A stretch of 57,708 bases of DNA from Kurthia gibsonii (GTDB taxonomy: Bacteria > Bacillota > Bacilli > Bacillales_A > Planococcaceae), in NCBI RefSeq assembly GCF_006539985.1, contig NZ_BJOB01000015.1, positions 1 to 57,708 on the forward strand. Reading direction: 5' to 3'. Below, in pieces: positions 25,637-35,824 of the stretch (position 1 is its first letter; each line of letters opens with the position of its first letter). Under the pieces are notes generated by a model. It saw nothing but the letters and a program-made list of their open reading frames with translations. It was not told the origin of the DNA and made no database searches. A program made the position numbers and the translations under genes.

Positions 25637-26077
25637 TAATTCATACCTCGTTTCTTTCCTTGTCTTCTCATAATCTTATTTTACACACTATTATAGCATT
25701 TTACTACATCAATGAGGTAAATTTAAGAAAAGAAAATAAAACAACTTGAAAAAAGCAGTTATATGATAAAATTGAACGATAAATAGCTTCATTTTATGGA
25801 ATTACAGTCGAAAAAAATAGTATATATCTGTGAAAAAAATGCAAAATTTATCATAAAAAACAGGAACGTGGTCTTTCCCTTTAATTAATATTAATGTATA
25901 ATTTTTATAAAAAACAGGTATTTTGTGTGTAAGGAAAGTAAGTATAAAGGCTCAATTTATATTTTTTTACATTTTTTGTGTGAATAGGGTTAAAACTATT
26001 TTCATATTACTATTTTCGTTATATAGTATAAAGTGGGTTATTACAAAATGCGTAATTTTAGAAAGATGGGGAAGCTT
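25637..26077. other. Gene-free AT-rich stretch between divergent regulators
   Basis: This 441-base region separates the LytTR and AraC regulators. It contains a weak plus-strand promoter (TTTTCA at 25999-26004, 17 bases, TATAGT at 26022-26027) before the AraC gene. I see no RNA gene, repeat or convincing small ORF; the open frame 25923-26147 has no ribosome binding site and overlaps the AraC start. Confidence 0.5.
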
Positions 26078-26863
26078 ATGCTACAACACCAATATTCGAT
26101 TTCAGAAGCTATTTCAAAGCGATACTTTCAAGAAATTGAAACGATGAATCGCTACGATGGTATCGACAAATTCTTTGATATTGAAGCGCAATTAGTAAGA
26201 GAAATTTATCAATTAGAAGAAGAAGCTGCAAAAGAAACACTAGGCAAGCTAATTGATATTCTTTCAGAGCGTTCAGGCAAGCACTTTTTCCGAGCAATTC
26301 GACACTACTTCGTTGTTTTATCTTCTGTGGTAACACGCAAATTAGTAGAGAATCAAGCTCCATTTAAAAAAGCATTTGCATTTAACGCAGCATGCGTAGA
26401 GATGATTGATGAAAGAATGAACGATGCTGAATTTTTACAGTTCGCCGACGACTTAATTGAATTTTACATTTATGTAATTTCAGAAAGAAAGCAGCCTTCT
26501 TATAAGCATCAAACTGTAAACAAAGTAATTATGTACATAGATGACGAAGTAGAGACTGACTTATCAGTTGAAGATATTGCACTTCATTTCTCAATCAGTA
26601 CATCACATTTATCTCGAATTTTTAAGGAACATGTGGGCATTACATTAGTTGAATATTTAAATGTACGTCGTGTGGAAGAATCACAGTATTACTTGCGTCA
26701 CACGAACAAAAGTATTTCAAACATTTCTGAGCAATTCCACTTCTGTAACCAAAGTTATTACACGCGAATTTTTAAAAAATATGTTGGATTAACACCAAAA
26801 CATTTCCGCGATCAAGTTGATCATGAGTATTTCCGTTTTCAACTACCAGAAAGAATTTTATAA
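26078..26863 (+). CDS. AraC family transcriptional regulator
   Basis: About 261 residues. The C-terminal two-HTH AraC domain is complete (residues ~160-250): DLSVEDIALHFSISTSHLSRIFKEHVG, then SISNISEQFHFCNQSYYTRIFKKYVGLTPKHFR. The N-terminal part is helical, without a cupin arm or membrane segment, and does not match a sensor I recognise. Upstream in-frame ATGs at 26033, 26048 and 26066 exist; 26078, after GATGGGGAAGC, is my choice but is not certain. Target unknown. Confidence 0.8.
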   Translation: MLQHQYSISEAISKRYFQEIETMNRYDGIDKFFDIEAQLVREIYQLEEEAAKETLGKLIDILSERSGKHFFRAIRHYFVVLSSVVTRKLVENQAPFKKAFAFNAACVEMIDERMNDAEFLQFADDLIEFYIYVISERKQPSYKHQTVNKVIMYIDDEVETDLSVEDIALHFSISTSHLSRIFKEHVGITLVEYLNVRRVEESQYYLRHTNKSISNISEQFHFCNQSYYTRIFKKYVGLTPKHFRDQVDHEYFRFQLPERIL

Positions 26864-26955
26864 AATGTCTTAAATGTACCTTTCTTTGATTTGATTAATT
26901 GTACTAACATACTGTATACTTCACAGTAGTGAAAAAATTGATGTAGGTGAAAATA

Positions 26956-27840
26956 GTGAAAAAGAAACTAGGATTAATTTCAATCCTCGGTTTAGCGCCG
27001 TTTATTTTAGCGGGATGTGAAGCAGTAGAGAACCAAGAAGGCTTCTTCTATAGCACATTCGTAAAGCCGATGGAGTTTTTAATTGATTTCTTTGGTAATA
27101 CAGTTCTAGATGGTGGTTATGGTGGTGCCATCATTATTATCACAGTTTTAGTACGTCTTGTTTTAATGCCATTCATGATTCGTAACTATAAGAATCAACA
27201 AGGTATGAAAGAAAAAATGGACAAGTTAAAGCCTGAAATGGACGATATTCAAAAGAAATTAAAGCAAGCGAAGTCTAAAGAAGAGCAAATGGCTCTACAA
27301 CAAGAAATGATGGGACTATATAAGAAGCATGGTGTAAATCCATTAAACATGGGTTGTTTACCAATGATTATTCAAATGCCGATTATCATGGGTCTGTACT
27401 ATGCAATTCGTTATTCTGCAGATGTACAATCGCATCACTTCTTATGGTTCAAACTGGGCGATCCGGATATTGCGATGACATTAATCGCGGGTGCTGTATA
27501 CTTCTTCCAAGCACAAGTATCTCTATGGACAATTCCAGAGCAACAAAAGAAACAAATGAAGCTTATGATGTACATCTCACCGATTATGATCATGTTCATT
27601 TCGTTCACAAGTATGGCTGCTTTACCTCTATATTGGTCTGTTAGTGGTGCATTACTTGTACTTCAAACAATCATTGGACGTAAGTTATATCCACCAACAG
27701 TACCAGAAGGCCAAGAACCTACTCCGAAGAAAAAGCTATTCGGTGGTACAGTTGAATCTGAACCAGAAGCTCCCGCTGAAAAACGCAAATTAACACCAGC
27801 AGAGCGTGCTGCGAAACAACAGAAGAAAAAGAAAAAATAA
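26956..27840 (+). CDS. yidC2: Membrane protein insertase YidC/Oxa1 family (second-paralogue type)
   Basis: Inserts membrane proteins with or without SecYEG. The 294-residue lipoprotein precursor has a lipobox LAGC near residue 21, five transmembrane helices, and the family core GYGGAIIIITVLVRLVLMPF (arginine of the hydrophilic groove), NMGCLPMIIQMPIIMGLYY and PIMIMFISFTSMAALPLYWSVSG. A basic tail (KKLFGG to KKKKK) could contact ribosomes. It is not beside rnpA and jag, so it is probably the YqjG-like second copy. GTG 26956 is preferred over GTG 26947 since TAGGTGA is correctly spaced. There is no room for a MifM-type leader gene upstream. Confidence 0.9.
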   Translation: MKKKLGLISILGLAPFILAGCEAVENQEGFFYSTFVKPMEFLIDFFGNTVLDGGYGGAIIIITVLVRLVLMPFMIRNYKNQQGMKEKMDKLKPEMDDIQKKLKQAKSKEEQMALQQEMMGLYKKHGVNPLNMGCLPMIIQMPIIMGLYYAIRYSADVQSHHFLWFKLGDPDIAMTLIAGAVYFFQAQVSLWTIPEQQKKQMKLMMYISPIMIMFISFTSMAALPLYWSVSGALLVLQTIIGRKLYPPTVPEGQEPTPKKKLFGGTVESEPEAPAEKRKLTPAERAAKQQKKKKK

Positions 27841-27957
27841 GTGTTGAGCTTAGACAAAGGCAGTCTCTCTATTTACATAATACAATTGAAAATCCATCTG
27901 TGATTCTCAGTTGCATGTAAAAGAGGACAGCCTTTTTTATTAGAGGAGGAAATGGAC

Positions 27958-28203
27958 GTGACAAAAAGAATTATGGGAATCGCCGTTTTAATTACGAGTG
28001 TATTAGCGGTATTCTTACTAATTAAACAAAATTTCAACTGGGCAGTATTTTGTATTACACTTATGTTTACATTAACAAATGCAGTGCGTGCAAAAGATAT
28101 GGCTTCAAAAGGTTTTGAAAAAGAATCACGCTGGATGCGCAATTTATCGATTTTCTTCGGTATTGCTTCAGCAGGTATTCTATTTGTGAACCTTTTTATG
28201 TAA
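27958..28203 (+). CDS. Small two-helix membrane protein
   Basis: Unrecognised 81-residue protein with two hydrophobic helices (about 5-23 plus 28-42, and 62-80) separated by a charged loop KDMASKGFEKESRWMR. GTG 27958 is favoured: GAGGAGG lies eight bases upstream, while the in-frame ATG at 27952 is only two bases from it. It lies 117 bases after yidC2 on the same strand. Function unknown. Confidence 0.65.
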   Translation: MTKRIMGIAVLITSVLAVFLLIKQNFNWAVFCITLMFTLTNAVRAKDMASKGFEKESRWMRNLSIFFGIASAGILFVNLFM

Positions 28204-28239
28204 GTAACGTCTTACAATTGAATCAATCAAGTAATGAAA

Positions 28240-28273
28240 AGTGCAGGATCTCTTGATGAGATGCTGCATTTTT
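28240..28273 (+). terminator. Terminator after the small membrane protein gene
   Basis: TGCAGGATCTC (28242-28252) pairs with GAGATGCTGCA (28258-28268), one mismatch, then five T. Confidence 0.7.
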
Positions 28274-28313
28274 AGTGAAGATAAAAGGAACAGAGAATAA
28301 AGGAGGAAAAGTG

Positions 28314-29033
28314 ATGCGATTAAAAACATTTACATGGACTGCAACACTTTTACTAAGTAGTAGCATTCTATTAGCAGCTTGTAGTGAGCAAAAAGAGCAA
28401 TCGAACGAACCCAAAAAAGAACAAACATCACAGCAAACGACTAACACTGAAAAAGAACAAGAGAAAAGAGATGCAGGTGGTTACATTATTAATCAAAAAA
28501 CACCTAAAAAAGAACACTATGTAAAAGGTATTTTAATTGCGAACAAAGTATATCCAATGCCTCAAAATTTTGCACCGGGTGAAAGTAAAGAAGCTCGAAA
28601 AGCATTTGAACAATTAAATAAGGCGGCTAAAAAAGCAGGATATACATTTGATGCATTTAGCACATATCGCTCATACGATCGTCAAAAAGTTTTATATGAT
28701 GGCTATGTGAAAAGAGATGGAAAAGAGGCTGCAGATACGTATAGTGCGCGCCCTGGGTTTTCGGAACATCAAACAGGCTTAGCATTTGATATCGGTGAGG
28801 TAGGAAAGCCAGGAGACTATGCGGATGACCGTTTTGGCGAAACAGAAGCAGGTAAATGGTTAGCTGAAAATGCACATAAGTATGGTTTTATTATGCGTTA
28901 TCCAAAAGGAAAAGAAAAAGTCACAGGGTATAAACATGAATCGTGGCATTTCCGCTATGTAGGTGAAAAAATAGCGACAGAAATTTATGAGAATAACTCG
29001 ACATTAGAAGAATATCTCGGTGCAAAAGGATAA
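28314..29033 (+). CDS. VanY-like D-Ala-D-Ala carboxypeptidase lipoprotein
   Basis: Exported M15B peptidase of 239 residues that trims peptidoglycan stem peptides. A lipobox (LLLSSSILLAAC, cysteine near residue 22) and a Q/E/K linker lead to the catalytic domain with STYRSYDRQ, the zinc motif SEHQTGLAFD (H-x6-D) and the catalytic ESWHFRYVG. ATG 28314 has AAAGGAGGAAAAGTG upstream and starts the signal peptide; the earlier ATG at 28275 would add a non-signal extension. No vancomycin-resistance genes are adjacent, so it is a housekeeping enzyme. Confidence 0.9.
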   Translation: MRLKTFTWTATLLLSSSILLAACSEQKEQSNEPKKEQTSQQTTNTEKEQEKRDAGGYIINQKTPKKEHYVKGILIANKVYPMPQNFAPGESKEARKAFEQLNKAAKKAGYTFDAFSTYRSYDRQKVLYDGYVKRDGKEAADTYSARPGFSEHQTGLAFDIGEVGKPGDYADDRFGETEAGKWLAENAHKYGFIMRYPKGKEKVTGYKHESWHFRYVGEKIATEIYENNSTLEEYLGAKG

Positions 29034-29034
29034 T

Positions 29035-29085
29035 AAAAAAGAACTCTTGTATGATTATAAATAAGTCATGCAAGAGTTCTTTTTC
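29035..29085. terminator. Bidirectional terminator, vanY-like / cls
   Basis: AAGAACTCTTG on the left pairs with CAAGAGTTCTT (29071-29081), with an extended imperfect stem, flanked by A and T runs, between convergent genes. Confidence 0.85.
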
Positions 29086-29086
29086 G

Positions 29087-30556
29087 TTATAAAATAGGTG
29101 ATAGCAATCGAGAAATAGATTCTTTCAGTTTAATGATGGTTGAACGATTTTTATATTTTTCAGGTGTTAGCTCAGAAGAATATAAAATATCGCGTTCAAA
29201 TAGTTCAGCAAGTTGATGTGCTACATCGGTATCATAGATAAACGCATTTGCTTCAAAGTTTAATTTAAAGCTTCGTGAATCAATATTTGCCGTTCCGACA
29301 GAAGCTGCTTCGTCATCAATTACAACCATTTTTGTGTGTAAAAAGCCATTTTCATAAACATATATTTTTGCGCCAGCTTCAATTAATAAACCAACATAGT
29401 AGTAAGTTGCCCAGTAAACAAAAATGTGATCTGGTTTATTTGGAATCATAATGCGTACATCAATTCCAGATAGACAAGCAATGCGTACAGCGTTAATAAA
29501 AGCATCATCGGGAATGAAATAGGGTGTTTGAATATATACATACTTTTTAGCCATATTAATTAATTTAATATAACCATTTTTAATTGCTTCCCAATCTGAG
29601 TCAGGTCCAGATGATACGATTTGAATAGCTGTATTCCCTTGACGATAAAATGTTGGGAAGAAACTATCTTCATACTCTAAATTTTTACGATCAGATGCTT
29701 GATTCCAATCAAGTAAAAAACGTGTTTGTAATGGTTGAACAGAGCTGCCGTTAATACGTAGATGCGTATCACGCCAGTAACCAAATTTCTCTTTTAAACC
29801 TAGATATTCATCACCTACGTTAAAGCCACCGATATAACCAACTTTTCCATCAATTACAACAATTTTTCTGTGGTTACGATAGTTCATACGTGGGTTGATT
29901 AAAGGAAGAACAGATGGGAAGAATACTTCTACTTCTCCTCCTTGTTCAATTAAGGCTTTAAAATCTTTTTTATGCACACCGCGTGATCCCATTTCATCAT
30001 AAAGGACCCTCACTTGTACACCTTGCTTCGCTTTTTCAATAAGAGCATCTAAAATGCGTGTGCCTAGTCGATCTAATCTAAAAATGTAGTATTGAATATG
30101 GATATGATGTTTAGCTTCAGCAATATCTTCTAAAAGATGATCGAATTTATCTTGTCCATCATCGAAGATATGAATGTGATTATCTTGTGTTAAAACAGCG
30201 TGATTTGATAATAAGTTCATGTGGATAAGTTCTTTATATTTTGCAGCTGTTTCAGATAATTTATATTCAAAACTACCTTCTTTAATCGATTCAATTTGAT
30301 AGTCAACTAATGTTTCGATACCAATCTTTTTACGTCCACTCCACCTAAACATGCGTCGTCTTGTCAGTTTACGTCCAAGTAGTAAATATAAAATAAACCC
30401 GACAATGGGAATAAAGAAAAGTACGAGAAGCCATGCCCAAATCGAAGATGATTCGCGTCTTTCCAAAAAGATAATAGCAAGAGCAAGTATGATATTGAAA
30501 AATAATGTCACCGAAACGATATATGAAATGAGATGAGTTGTATCGCTAATTAACAT
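29087..30556 (-). CDS. cls: Cardiolipin synthase
   Basis: Phospholipase D superfamily enzyme of 489 residues that makes cardiolipin from two phosphatidylglycerols. Two N-terminal transmembrane helices (about 10-30 and 37-60) precede two PLD domains. HKD motifs are NHRKIVVID near residue 223 and HTKMVVID near 402. GGAGGGAGAAATC precedes the ATG. Monocistronic. Confidence 0.95.
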   Translation of the reverse strand: MLISDTTHLISYIVSVTLFFNIILALAIIFLERRESSSIWAWLLVLFFIPIVGFILYLLLGRKLTRRRMFRWSGRKKIGIETLVDYQIESIKEGSFEYKLSETAAKYKELIHMNLLSNHAVLTQDNHIHIFDDGQDKFDHLLEDIAEAKHHIHIQYYIFRLDRLGTRILDALIEKAKQGVQVRVLYDEMGSRGVHKKDFKALIEQGGEVEVFFPSVLPLINPRMNYRNHRKIVVIDGKVGYIGGFNVGDEYLGLKEKFGYWRDTHLRINGSSVQPLQTRFLLDWNQASDRKNLEYEDSFFPTFYRQGNTAIQIVSSGPDSDWEAIKNGYIKLINMAKKYVYIQTPYFIPDDAFINAVRIACLSGIDVRIMIPNKPDHIFVYWATYYYVGLLIEAGAKIYVYENGFLHTKMVVIDDEAASVGTANIDSRSFKLNFEANAFIYDTDVAHQLAELFERDILYSSELTPEKYKNRSTIIKLKESISRLLSPIL

Positions 30557-30642
30557 GATTTCTCCCTCCTAATTTTTCTTTATAAGTATATCTTATTCCT
30601 TCATTGGAAAGAAGTAATATTATATATATGAACAAAACATAC

Positions 30643-30671
30643 TTGACCGATAGGTATTGTTATATTATTAT
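30643..30671 (+). promoter_or_regulatory. Probable promoter of tcyP
   Basis: TTGACC about 30643, 17-base spacer, TATTAT as -10, about 50 bases ahead of the ATG. I could not confirm a CymR or other cysteine-responsive operator. Confidence 0.5.
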
Positions 30672-30718
30672 GTGAAAAGCAATGAAAGAATATCTTTTGT
30701 CAAAGAGGAGGAACATCC

Positions 30719-32110
30719 ATGAGTATCTTTTTAACAATATTAAATGTTGTTATTTTAATTGGTCTTATTAGTTTATTAGTCGTTATGAATAAAAAGAAGG
30801 TATCTTTTTCTAAACGTGTATTTACAGGTTTGGGACTAGGGGTTTTATATGGTTTAGCATTACATTTCACATATGGTGCTACATCAGATATTTTGATTCA
30901 ATCAACCGATTGGTTTAACATTATCGGTTCAGGATATGTGAAATTACTACAAATGGTTGCAATGCCATTAGTATTTATCTCAATTGTTGCGGCATTCACG
31001 AAAGTAATTGTCGGTAAGAATTTTGGTAAGATGGCATCCATTATTTTAATTACACTTGTTGCAACAACAGGTATTGCAGCAGCAGTAGGTATTGCGTCAG
31101 CAGCAAGTTTTAATTTAGATGCAAGTTCATTAATGAATGGTAGTGCAGAACAACAACGTGGTGAACAAATTGTTCAAAAAACAGAGGAAATGGGCGACCG
31201 TACTTTACCACAACAAATTCTTGATCTGTTACCTACAAATCCATTCTTAGACTTAACAGGCGCTCGTCCAACTTCAACAATTGCAGTCGTTATTTTTGCA
31301 GCGTTTTTAGGCTTTGCTTATCTAGGTGTACGTCGTAAGGATGAAAAAACAGCTGATTTAATTAAAACAGGAATTGAAGCGATTTATGCATTAGTAATGA
31401 ATGTTGTAAAAATCGTTTTACGTTTAACTCCATTCGGTATTTTAGCAATTATGACTTCAACAGTTGCTACTTCTGATTTCGGTGCGATTTACAACATGGG
31501 GAAATTCGTTATCGCTTCCTATGTAGCATTAATTGCAATGTTTGTTATTCATTTAATCATCATTAGCTTAACAGGTGTTAGCCCGATTACGTATGTGAAG
31601 AAGGTTTCAACAACATTAATCTTTGCATTCACATCACGTTCGAGTGCAGGTACTTTACCTTTAAATATCCAAACTCAAACGAAACGTTTAGGTGTGCCAG
31701 ATGCAATTGCGAACTTTGCGGCATCATTTGGTGTATCAATTGGTCAAAATGGTTGTGCGGGTGTTTATCCAGCGATGCTTGCAGTTATGATTGCACCAAC
31801 TGTCGGTATTAATCCACTTGAACCAAGTTTCATCTTTACATTAATTTTAGTTGTAGCTATCAGTTCATTTGGTGTAGCAGGTGTTGGTGGTGGTGCAACA
31901 TTTGCAGCCATTATCGTACTTTCAGCAATGAACTTACCAGTTGCTTTAGCAGGTGTATTAATTACAGTAGAGCCATTAATCGATATGGGACGTACTGCGT
32001 TAAACGTAAGTGGTTCAATGGTTGCTGGTGTAACATCAGCTCGTGCAACAGGTGAATTAGACAAAGATACATTCAACTCAAAAGAACCTCAAAACTTAGC
32101 AGAAGTTTAA
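30719..32110 (+). CDS. tcyP: L-cystine:sodium symporter TcyP
   Basis: DAACS-family transporter of 463 residues that imports cystine. It has the TcyP-specific start, YVKLLQMVAMPLVFISIVAAF (residues 78-98 region) and the family substrate-site motifs TSRSSAGTLP near 305 and NVSGSMVAG near 425. Nine or ten helices can be read. GAGGAGGAACATCC precedes the ATG. Monocistronic, ending in a strong terminator nested in an intergenic repeat. Confidence 0.93.
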   Translation: MSIFLTILNVVILIGLISLLVVMNKKKVSFSKRVFTGLGLGVLYGLALHFTYGATSDILIQSTDWFNIIGSGYVKLLQMVAMPLVFISIVAAFTKVIVGKNFGKMASIILITLVATTGIAAAVGIASAASFNLDASSLMNGSAEQQRGEQIVQKTEEMGDRTLPQQILDLLPTNPFLDLTGARPTSTIAVVIFAAFLGFAYLGVRRKDEKTADLIKTGIEAIYALVMNVVKIVLRLTPFGILAIMTSTVATSDFGAIYNMGKFVIASYVALIAMFVIHLIIISLTGVSPITYVKKVSTTLIFAFTSRSSAGTLPLNIQTQTKRLGVPDAIANFAASFGVSIGQNGCAGVYPAMLAVMIAPTVGINPLEPSFIFTLILVVAISSFGVAGVGGGATFAAIIVLSAMNLPVALAGVLITVEPLIDMGRTALNVSGSMVAGVTSARATGELDKDTFNSKEPQNLAEV

Positions 32111-32115
32111 TAAAG

Positions 32116-32246
32116 AGGGCTAGGACAAAACGAGTCATCGCTCTTTTTAGCGTTCGCAACGAAAAACTGGAATCGCGCCATAGCGCGATTCCAGTTTTTT
32201 TATGCTCACGTGGGATGTGTTTTTTTGCATTTATGTCCCAGCCTGG
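32116..32246. repeat. GGGCTxGGACA...TGTCCCAGCC intergenic repeat containing a terminator
   Basis: The outer arms AGGGCTAGGACAAAA (32116-32130) and TTTATGTCCCAGCCT (32230-32244) are near-complementary. They flank a perfect 17-bp hairpin AAAAACTGGAATCGCGC/GCGCGATTCCAGTTTTT (32162-32178 and 32183-32199). Elements with GGGCTGGGACATAAA arms are widespread between genes of Firmicutes such as staphylococci and enterococci. Here it sits between convergent tcyP and an MFS gene and can terminate both. Confidence 0.7.
32162..32201. terminator. Strong terminator after tcyP (and opposite MFS gene)
   Basis: Perfect 17-bp stem with a four-base loop CATA and a seven-T tail on plus; an A run on the left makes it usable on minus too. 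Confidence 0.88.
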
Positions 32247-32254
32247 TTTTTTAG

Positions 32255-33436
32255 TTAGGGTTCTTCTACTTTTACTTGTGGTTCACGTAAGGTCTTTTTA
32301 CTTGCTTTGAATGTTAAGATGACAAAGATTGATAATAGACCGAGTGAAGCTGCAATGATATAAGGTAAGTTAATTTGCATTGTAAATACCCATGTGAAGA
32401 ACATTGGACCGATAATTCGACCCAAATTATCCATCGAGTAGCTTAAACCAGCAGCTGTACCATACTTACCACCAGATTCTTTTGACGCAAGCGAAGTAGT
32501 TAATGTACGAGCTAGTGCATTACCTGCTGTAAATACACATAGTGCAAAACCAGCAAATGCTAAACTACTTGTGAATGGGAACATAGCGAGTCCGAATGCT
32601 GTGACGATTTGTGCAATAATGATGAAAATCCATTCGGAACCGTCTTTGATTTTACGAACAACACCGCCTTGGATCACAAAGTCGACTAATCCGCTAAATA
32701 AGAATAGTGAGCCAAGTTGAGCCGATGTAATATGAATCTTATCAATTTGGAATAGTTGAAGTGTTGATTCAACACCTGCTAATAAGAATGTCACCATGAA
32801 TGAGAAGAAGAATAGATAACGTACACGATATTTTAAAAGAGTCGAAGCTCCTTTTGGAATGATTGCACGTTTTTCAGCTTCACCTTTACGTGGTGGGTCT
32901 TTTAATACGAGCGATGCATAAACTAATAAAATAAGTAATAGAATAGATGATACATAGAATGGCATATTAATACTAATTGCACCAAGTAATCCACCGATTG
33001 CTGGACCGAAAATGAAGCCTAAACCAATCGACATCCCCATGAAGCCCATATACATATTACGATTTTCATCTGAAGATGAGTCACCGATAAATCCAGTCAC
33101 CGATGTATAAAGTGCGCCAGAGAATAACCCCCCGATAATACGAGATACATACATCATGATTAATGAATCAGAGAAGATTGCAAAAATTAAGAAGCTCATA
33201 CTGAAGCCGAATAACCCAATCAGAATGAGTCTTTTTCGTCCCATTTTATCAGAGAGACTTCCCCAAATAGGTGCTGTGAAGAAGCTAGCGAGAGAATAGA
33301 CAGTTAATAGGCCACCCACATGAATATCGCTAAATCCTTGTTCAGTTACTACAAGTGGTAGAACAGGAATAACAAGTCCAAATCCAACATATACGAGGAA
33401 TTGAACAGATAAGAGAAGCATTAATGATTTATTCAT
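32255..33436 (-). CDS. MFS efflux transporter (NorA/Bmr-like, DHA1)
   Basis: Twelve-helix transporter of 393 residues. Motif A GSLSDKMGRKRLILIGL is near residue 59 and the antiporter motif C GLGFIFGPAIGGLLG near 137, marking a drug:H+ antiporter of the DHA1 group. An acidic residue-rich loop SSDENRN is near 117. AAAGGAGATCATAGT precedes the ATG. No regulator is adjacent. Drug specificity cannot be read from the sequence. Confidence 0.85.
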   Translation of the reverse strand: MNKSLMLLLSVQFLVYVGFGLVIPVLPLVVTEQGFSDIHVGGLLTVYSLASFFTAPIWGSLSDKMGRKRLILIGLFGFSMSFLIFAIFSDSLIMMYVSRIIGGLFSGALYTSVTGFIGDSSSDENRNMYMGFMGMSIGLGFIFGPAIGGLLGAISINMPFYVSSILLLILLVYASLVLKDPPRKGEAEKRAIIPKGASTLLKYRVRYLFFFSFMVTFLLAGVESTLQLFQIDKIHITSAQLGSLFLFSGLVDFVIQGGVVRKIKDGSEWIFIIIAQIVTAFGLAMFPFTSSLAFAGFALCVFTAGNALARTLTTSLASKESGGKYGTAAGLSYSMDNLGRIIGPMFFTWVFTMQINLPYIIAASLGLLSIFVILTFKASKKTLREPQVKVEEP

Positions 33437-33621
33437 ACTATGATCTCCTTTCTTTCATTTTGTACACTCTATACTATACTAAAAAAATCAAATATGCCTA
33501 GTAGATTACAAGGGAATAGATAAAAATATCCTATTCTTTACCTATACACATAACTCAATAATTTAAAACAGTGAAAATATAAAAGAGAAGCGACGTGATG
33601 TTAGCTTCTCTTTAAGAGTGG

Positions 33622-35808
33622 TTATACTTTTGTCCGTTGTAAACGAAGAGCATTGAGTACGACAGATACAGAACTAAATGCCATGGCAGCACCTGCTACC
33701 CAAGGAGCAAGTAAGCCGATAGCGGCAATTGGAATTCCGATTGAGTTATAAGCGAGTGCCCAGAAAAGATTTTGTTTAATGTTTCGAACAGTGGCACGAC
33801 TCATTTTAACAGCTTGTACAACACGCATTAAGTCACCTTGCATAATCGTGATGTCAGCTGCTTCAATTGCCACATCTGTCCCTGTTCCCATCGCAATTCC
33901 AATATCAGCTGTTGCAAGAGCAGGAGCATCGTTAATGCCATCGCCAACCATTGCTATTTTACCTTCTTTTTGAAGTCGTTTGATTTCATTTGCTTTACCA
34001 GCTGGTAATACATCTGATACGACTTCATCAATGCCAACTTCTTTAGCAATTGCTTGTGCAACGGTTTCTCGGTCACCTGTTAGCATGACCGTTTTAATAC
34101 TTAGTGCATGCAATTCAGCCATTGCTTGTTTTGATGTTGCTTTTACTTCATCTGCTACAGCAATCGTTGCTACATGTTGTCCGTTAATTGCACCGTACAT
34201 AATTGTTTTTCCTTGTTCATCGAAATTTTCAATATCGTGAATTGTAATCATACGATTTTCAAGTAGACGTTGGTTTCCGACAATTACTTGTTTGCCTTCA
34301 ATTGTTGCTTCAATACCATGACCCGAAATGGCTTGGAAATCCGTTGCAGCTTGAACTTTCATTGTTTCTTCGACATAGTGCACAATCGATTGTGCTAAAG
34401 GATGTTCAGATGCTTTTTCAGCAGAAGCAATCAGCTGCATTACTTCTTCCTCATCATGTGAGCGATTCACATAGAAGTTTGTAACAACAGGCTGTCCTTT
34501 TGTAATTGTTCCGGTCTTATCGAAAACGATTGTATCAATTGTGCGTGTTTGTTCTAGTGCTTCAGCAGTTTTGAAAAGAATACCCATTTCAGCAGCACGC
34601 CCTGAACCAGCCATAATTGATGTTGGTGTTGCGAGACCAAGTGCACATGGACAAGCAATAACGAGTACAGCAATAGTATGTTCAAGAGCTGTAATAAAGC
34701 TTGTATCGACAACCCAGAACGTAATAATAAATGTTAAAATTGCAATCCCAATAACGATTGGAACAAAAATACCGGAGATTTGATCGGCAAGACGTTGAAT
34801 AGGCGCTTTTGAACCCTGCGCTTCTTCAACTATTTTAATGATATTTGATAACACCGTTTTATTACCTGTATTCGTTGCTTTAATACGAAGTGTACCATTA
34901 CTGTTAACAGTAGCAGCAAATACATTGGAACCACTGGTTTTATCTACAGGTAAACTTTCACCTGTTAACATAGATTCATCTACAGCAGAAGAACCAGATA
35001 CTACTTCACCGTCTACAGGGATAGAGGCGCCGGGGCGAATGACTAAGATATCGCCTACTTGGACTTCTGTTGCAGGTACTTCGAGTAGTTCACCATCTTT
35101 TTCAATGAAAGCTGTTTTAGGTTGTAAGTTGAGTAATTTTTTGATTGCATCAGAAGAATGACCTTTTGCACGCGCTTCAAATACTTTTCCAAGTAAGATT
35201 AGTGTAATTAATACAGCGCTCGTTTCAAAATATAAATCGAGCATTTGTCCCTGTTCAATGGCTGCTTTATTTCGTAAAACAACATAGACGCTGTAAAAAT
35301 AAGCAGCAGATGTACCGAGGACGATTAATACGTCCATATTGGCGCTTTTATTACGGAGTGCAAAGTAAGCACCTTTATAGAATTGCCAACCAATACCGAA
35401 TTGAACAACTGTAGCAAGTCCCCATTGTACATAAGGATTCATAAATAGTTCAGGTACATATAAATGGGAAGTAAAGGAAAAATGTGCAACCATCGTCCAC
35501 AATAGTGGTAGTGAGAAGATAATCGAGACAATCAATTGTGTTGTTTTACGTTTGATTTCTTTTTGCTTATAATCTGTATCTTGTTGTTCATCTTGATGAA
35601 CAACAGCATCGTAGCCAAGTGATTGAATCTTCTGTATGACATCCTCTGCACTTGTATCATTATGGACGACCACTTTACCTGTTTCGAGTGCCAAGTTAAT
35701 ATTAGCTTCGACACCATCCATTTTATTTAATCCTCTTTCAATTCGATTGGCACAAGCTGCACAGGTCATTCCTTGAATATCGAGATTAATTTCACTTGAT
35801 TTACTCAT
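33622..35808 (-). CDS. copA: Copper-exporting P1B-type ATPase
   Basis: Exports Cu(I) from the cytosol. The 728-residue protein has one N-terminal HMA domain (GMTCAAC near residue 13), where B. subtilis CopA has two. It has the membrane CPC motif ([13 protein letters not shown]), phosphorylation motif DKTGT, the SEHPLAQ nucleotide motif and [13 protein letters not shown] 35808 has AAGGAGCTGGACA upstream; the longer frame from 35880 crosses an operator. It is last in csoR-copZ-copA and has its own CsoR-type site just upstream. Confidence 0.95.
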   Translation of the reverse strand: MSKSSEINLDIQGMTCAACANRIERGLNKMDGVEANINLALETGKVVVHNDTSAEDVIQKIQSLGYDAVVHQDEQQDTDYKQKEIKRKTTQLIVSIIFSLPLLWTMVAHFSFTSHLYVPELFMNPYVQWGLATVVQFGIGWQFYKGAYFALRNKSANMDVLIVLGTSAAYFYSVYVVLRNKAAIEQGQMLDLYFETSAVLITLILLGKVFEARAKGHSSDAIKKLLNLQPKTAFIEKDGELLEVPATEVQVGDILVIRPGASIPVDGEVVSGSSAVDESMLTGESLPVDKTSGSNVFAATVNSNGTLRIKATNTGNKTVLSNIIKIVEEAQGSKAPIQRLADQISGIFVPIVIGIAILTFIITFWVVDTSFITALEHTIAVLVIACPCALGLATPTSIMAGSGRAAEMGILFKTAEALEQTRTIDTIVFDKTGTITKGQPVVTNFYVNRSHDEEEVMQLIASAEKASEHPLAQSIVHYVEETMKVQAATDFQAISGHGIEATIEGKQVIVGNQRLLENRMITIHDIENFDEQGKTIMYGAINGQHVATIAVADEVKATSKQAMAELHALSIKTVMLTGDRETVAQAIAKEVGIDEVVSDVLPAGKANEIKRLQKEGKIAMVGDGINDAPALATADIGIAMGTGTDVAIEAADITIMQGDLMRVVQAVKMSRATVRNIKQNLFWALAYNSIGIPIAAIGLLAPWVAGAAMAFSSVSVVLNALRLQRTKV

Positions 35809-35824
35809 TGTGTCCAGCTCCTTC

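Noticed and set aside
25923-26147. Open frame of 74 codons before the AraC gene
   Set aside because: No ribosome binding site, overlaps the AraC promoter and start, and its product is low-complexity hydrophobic.
28314-29033. Vancomycin-resistance vanY
   Set aside because: No vanHAX, vanRS or other van genes nearby; the lipoprotein carboxypeptidase is a common housekeeping relative.
30643-30671. CymR operator at tcyP
   Set aside because: A weakly similar sequence overlaps the promoter, but it is too degenerate to claim.
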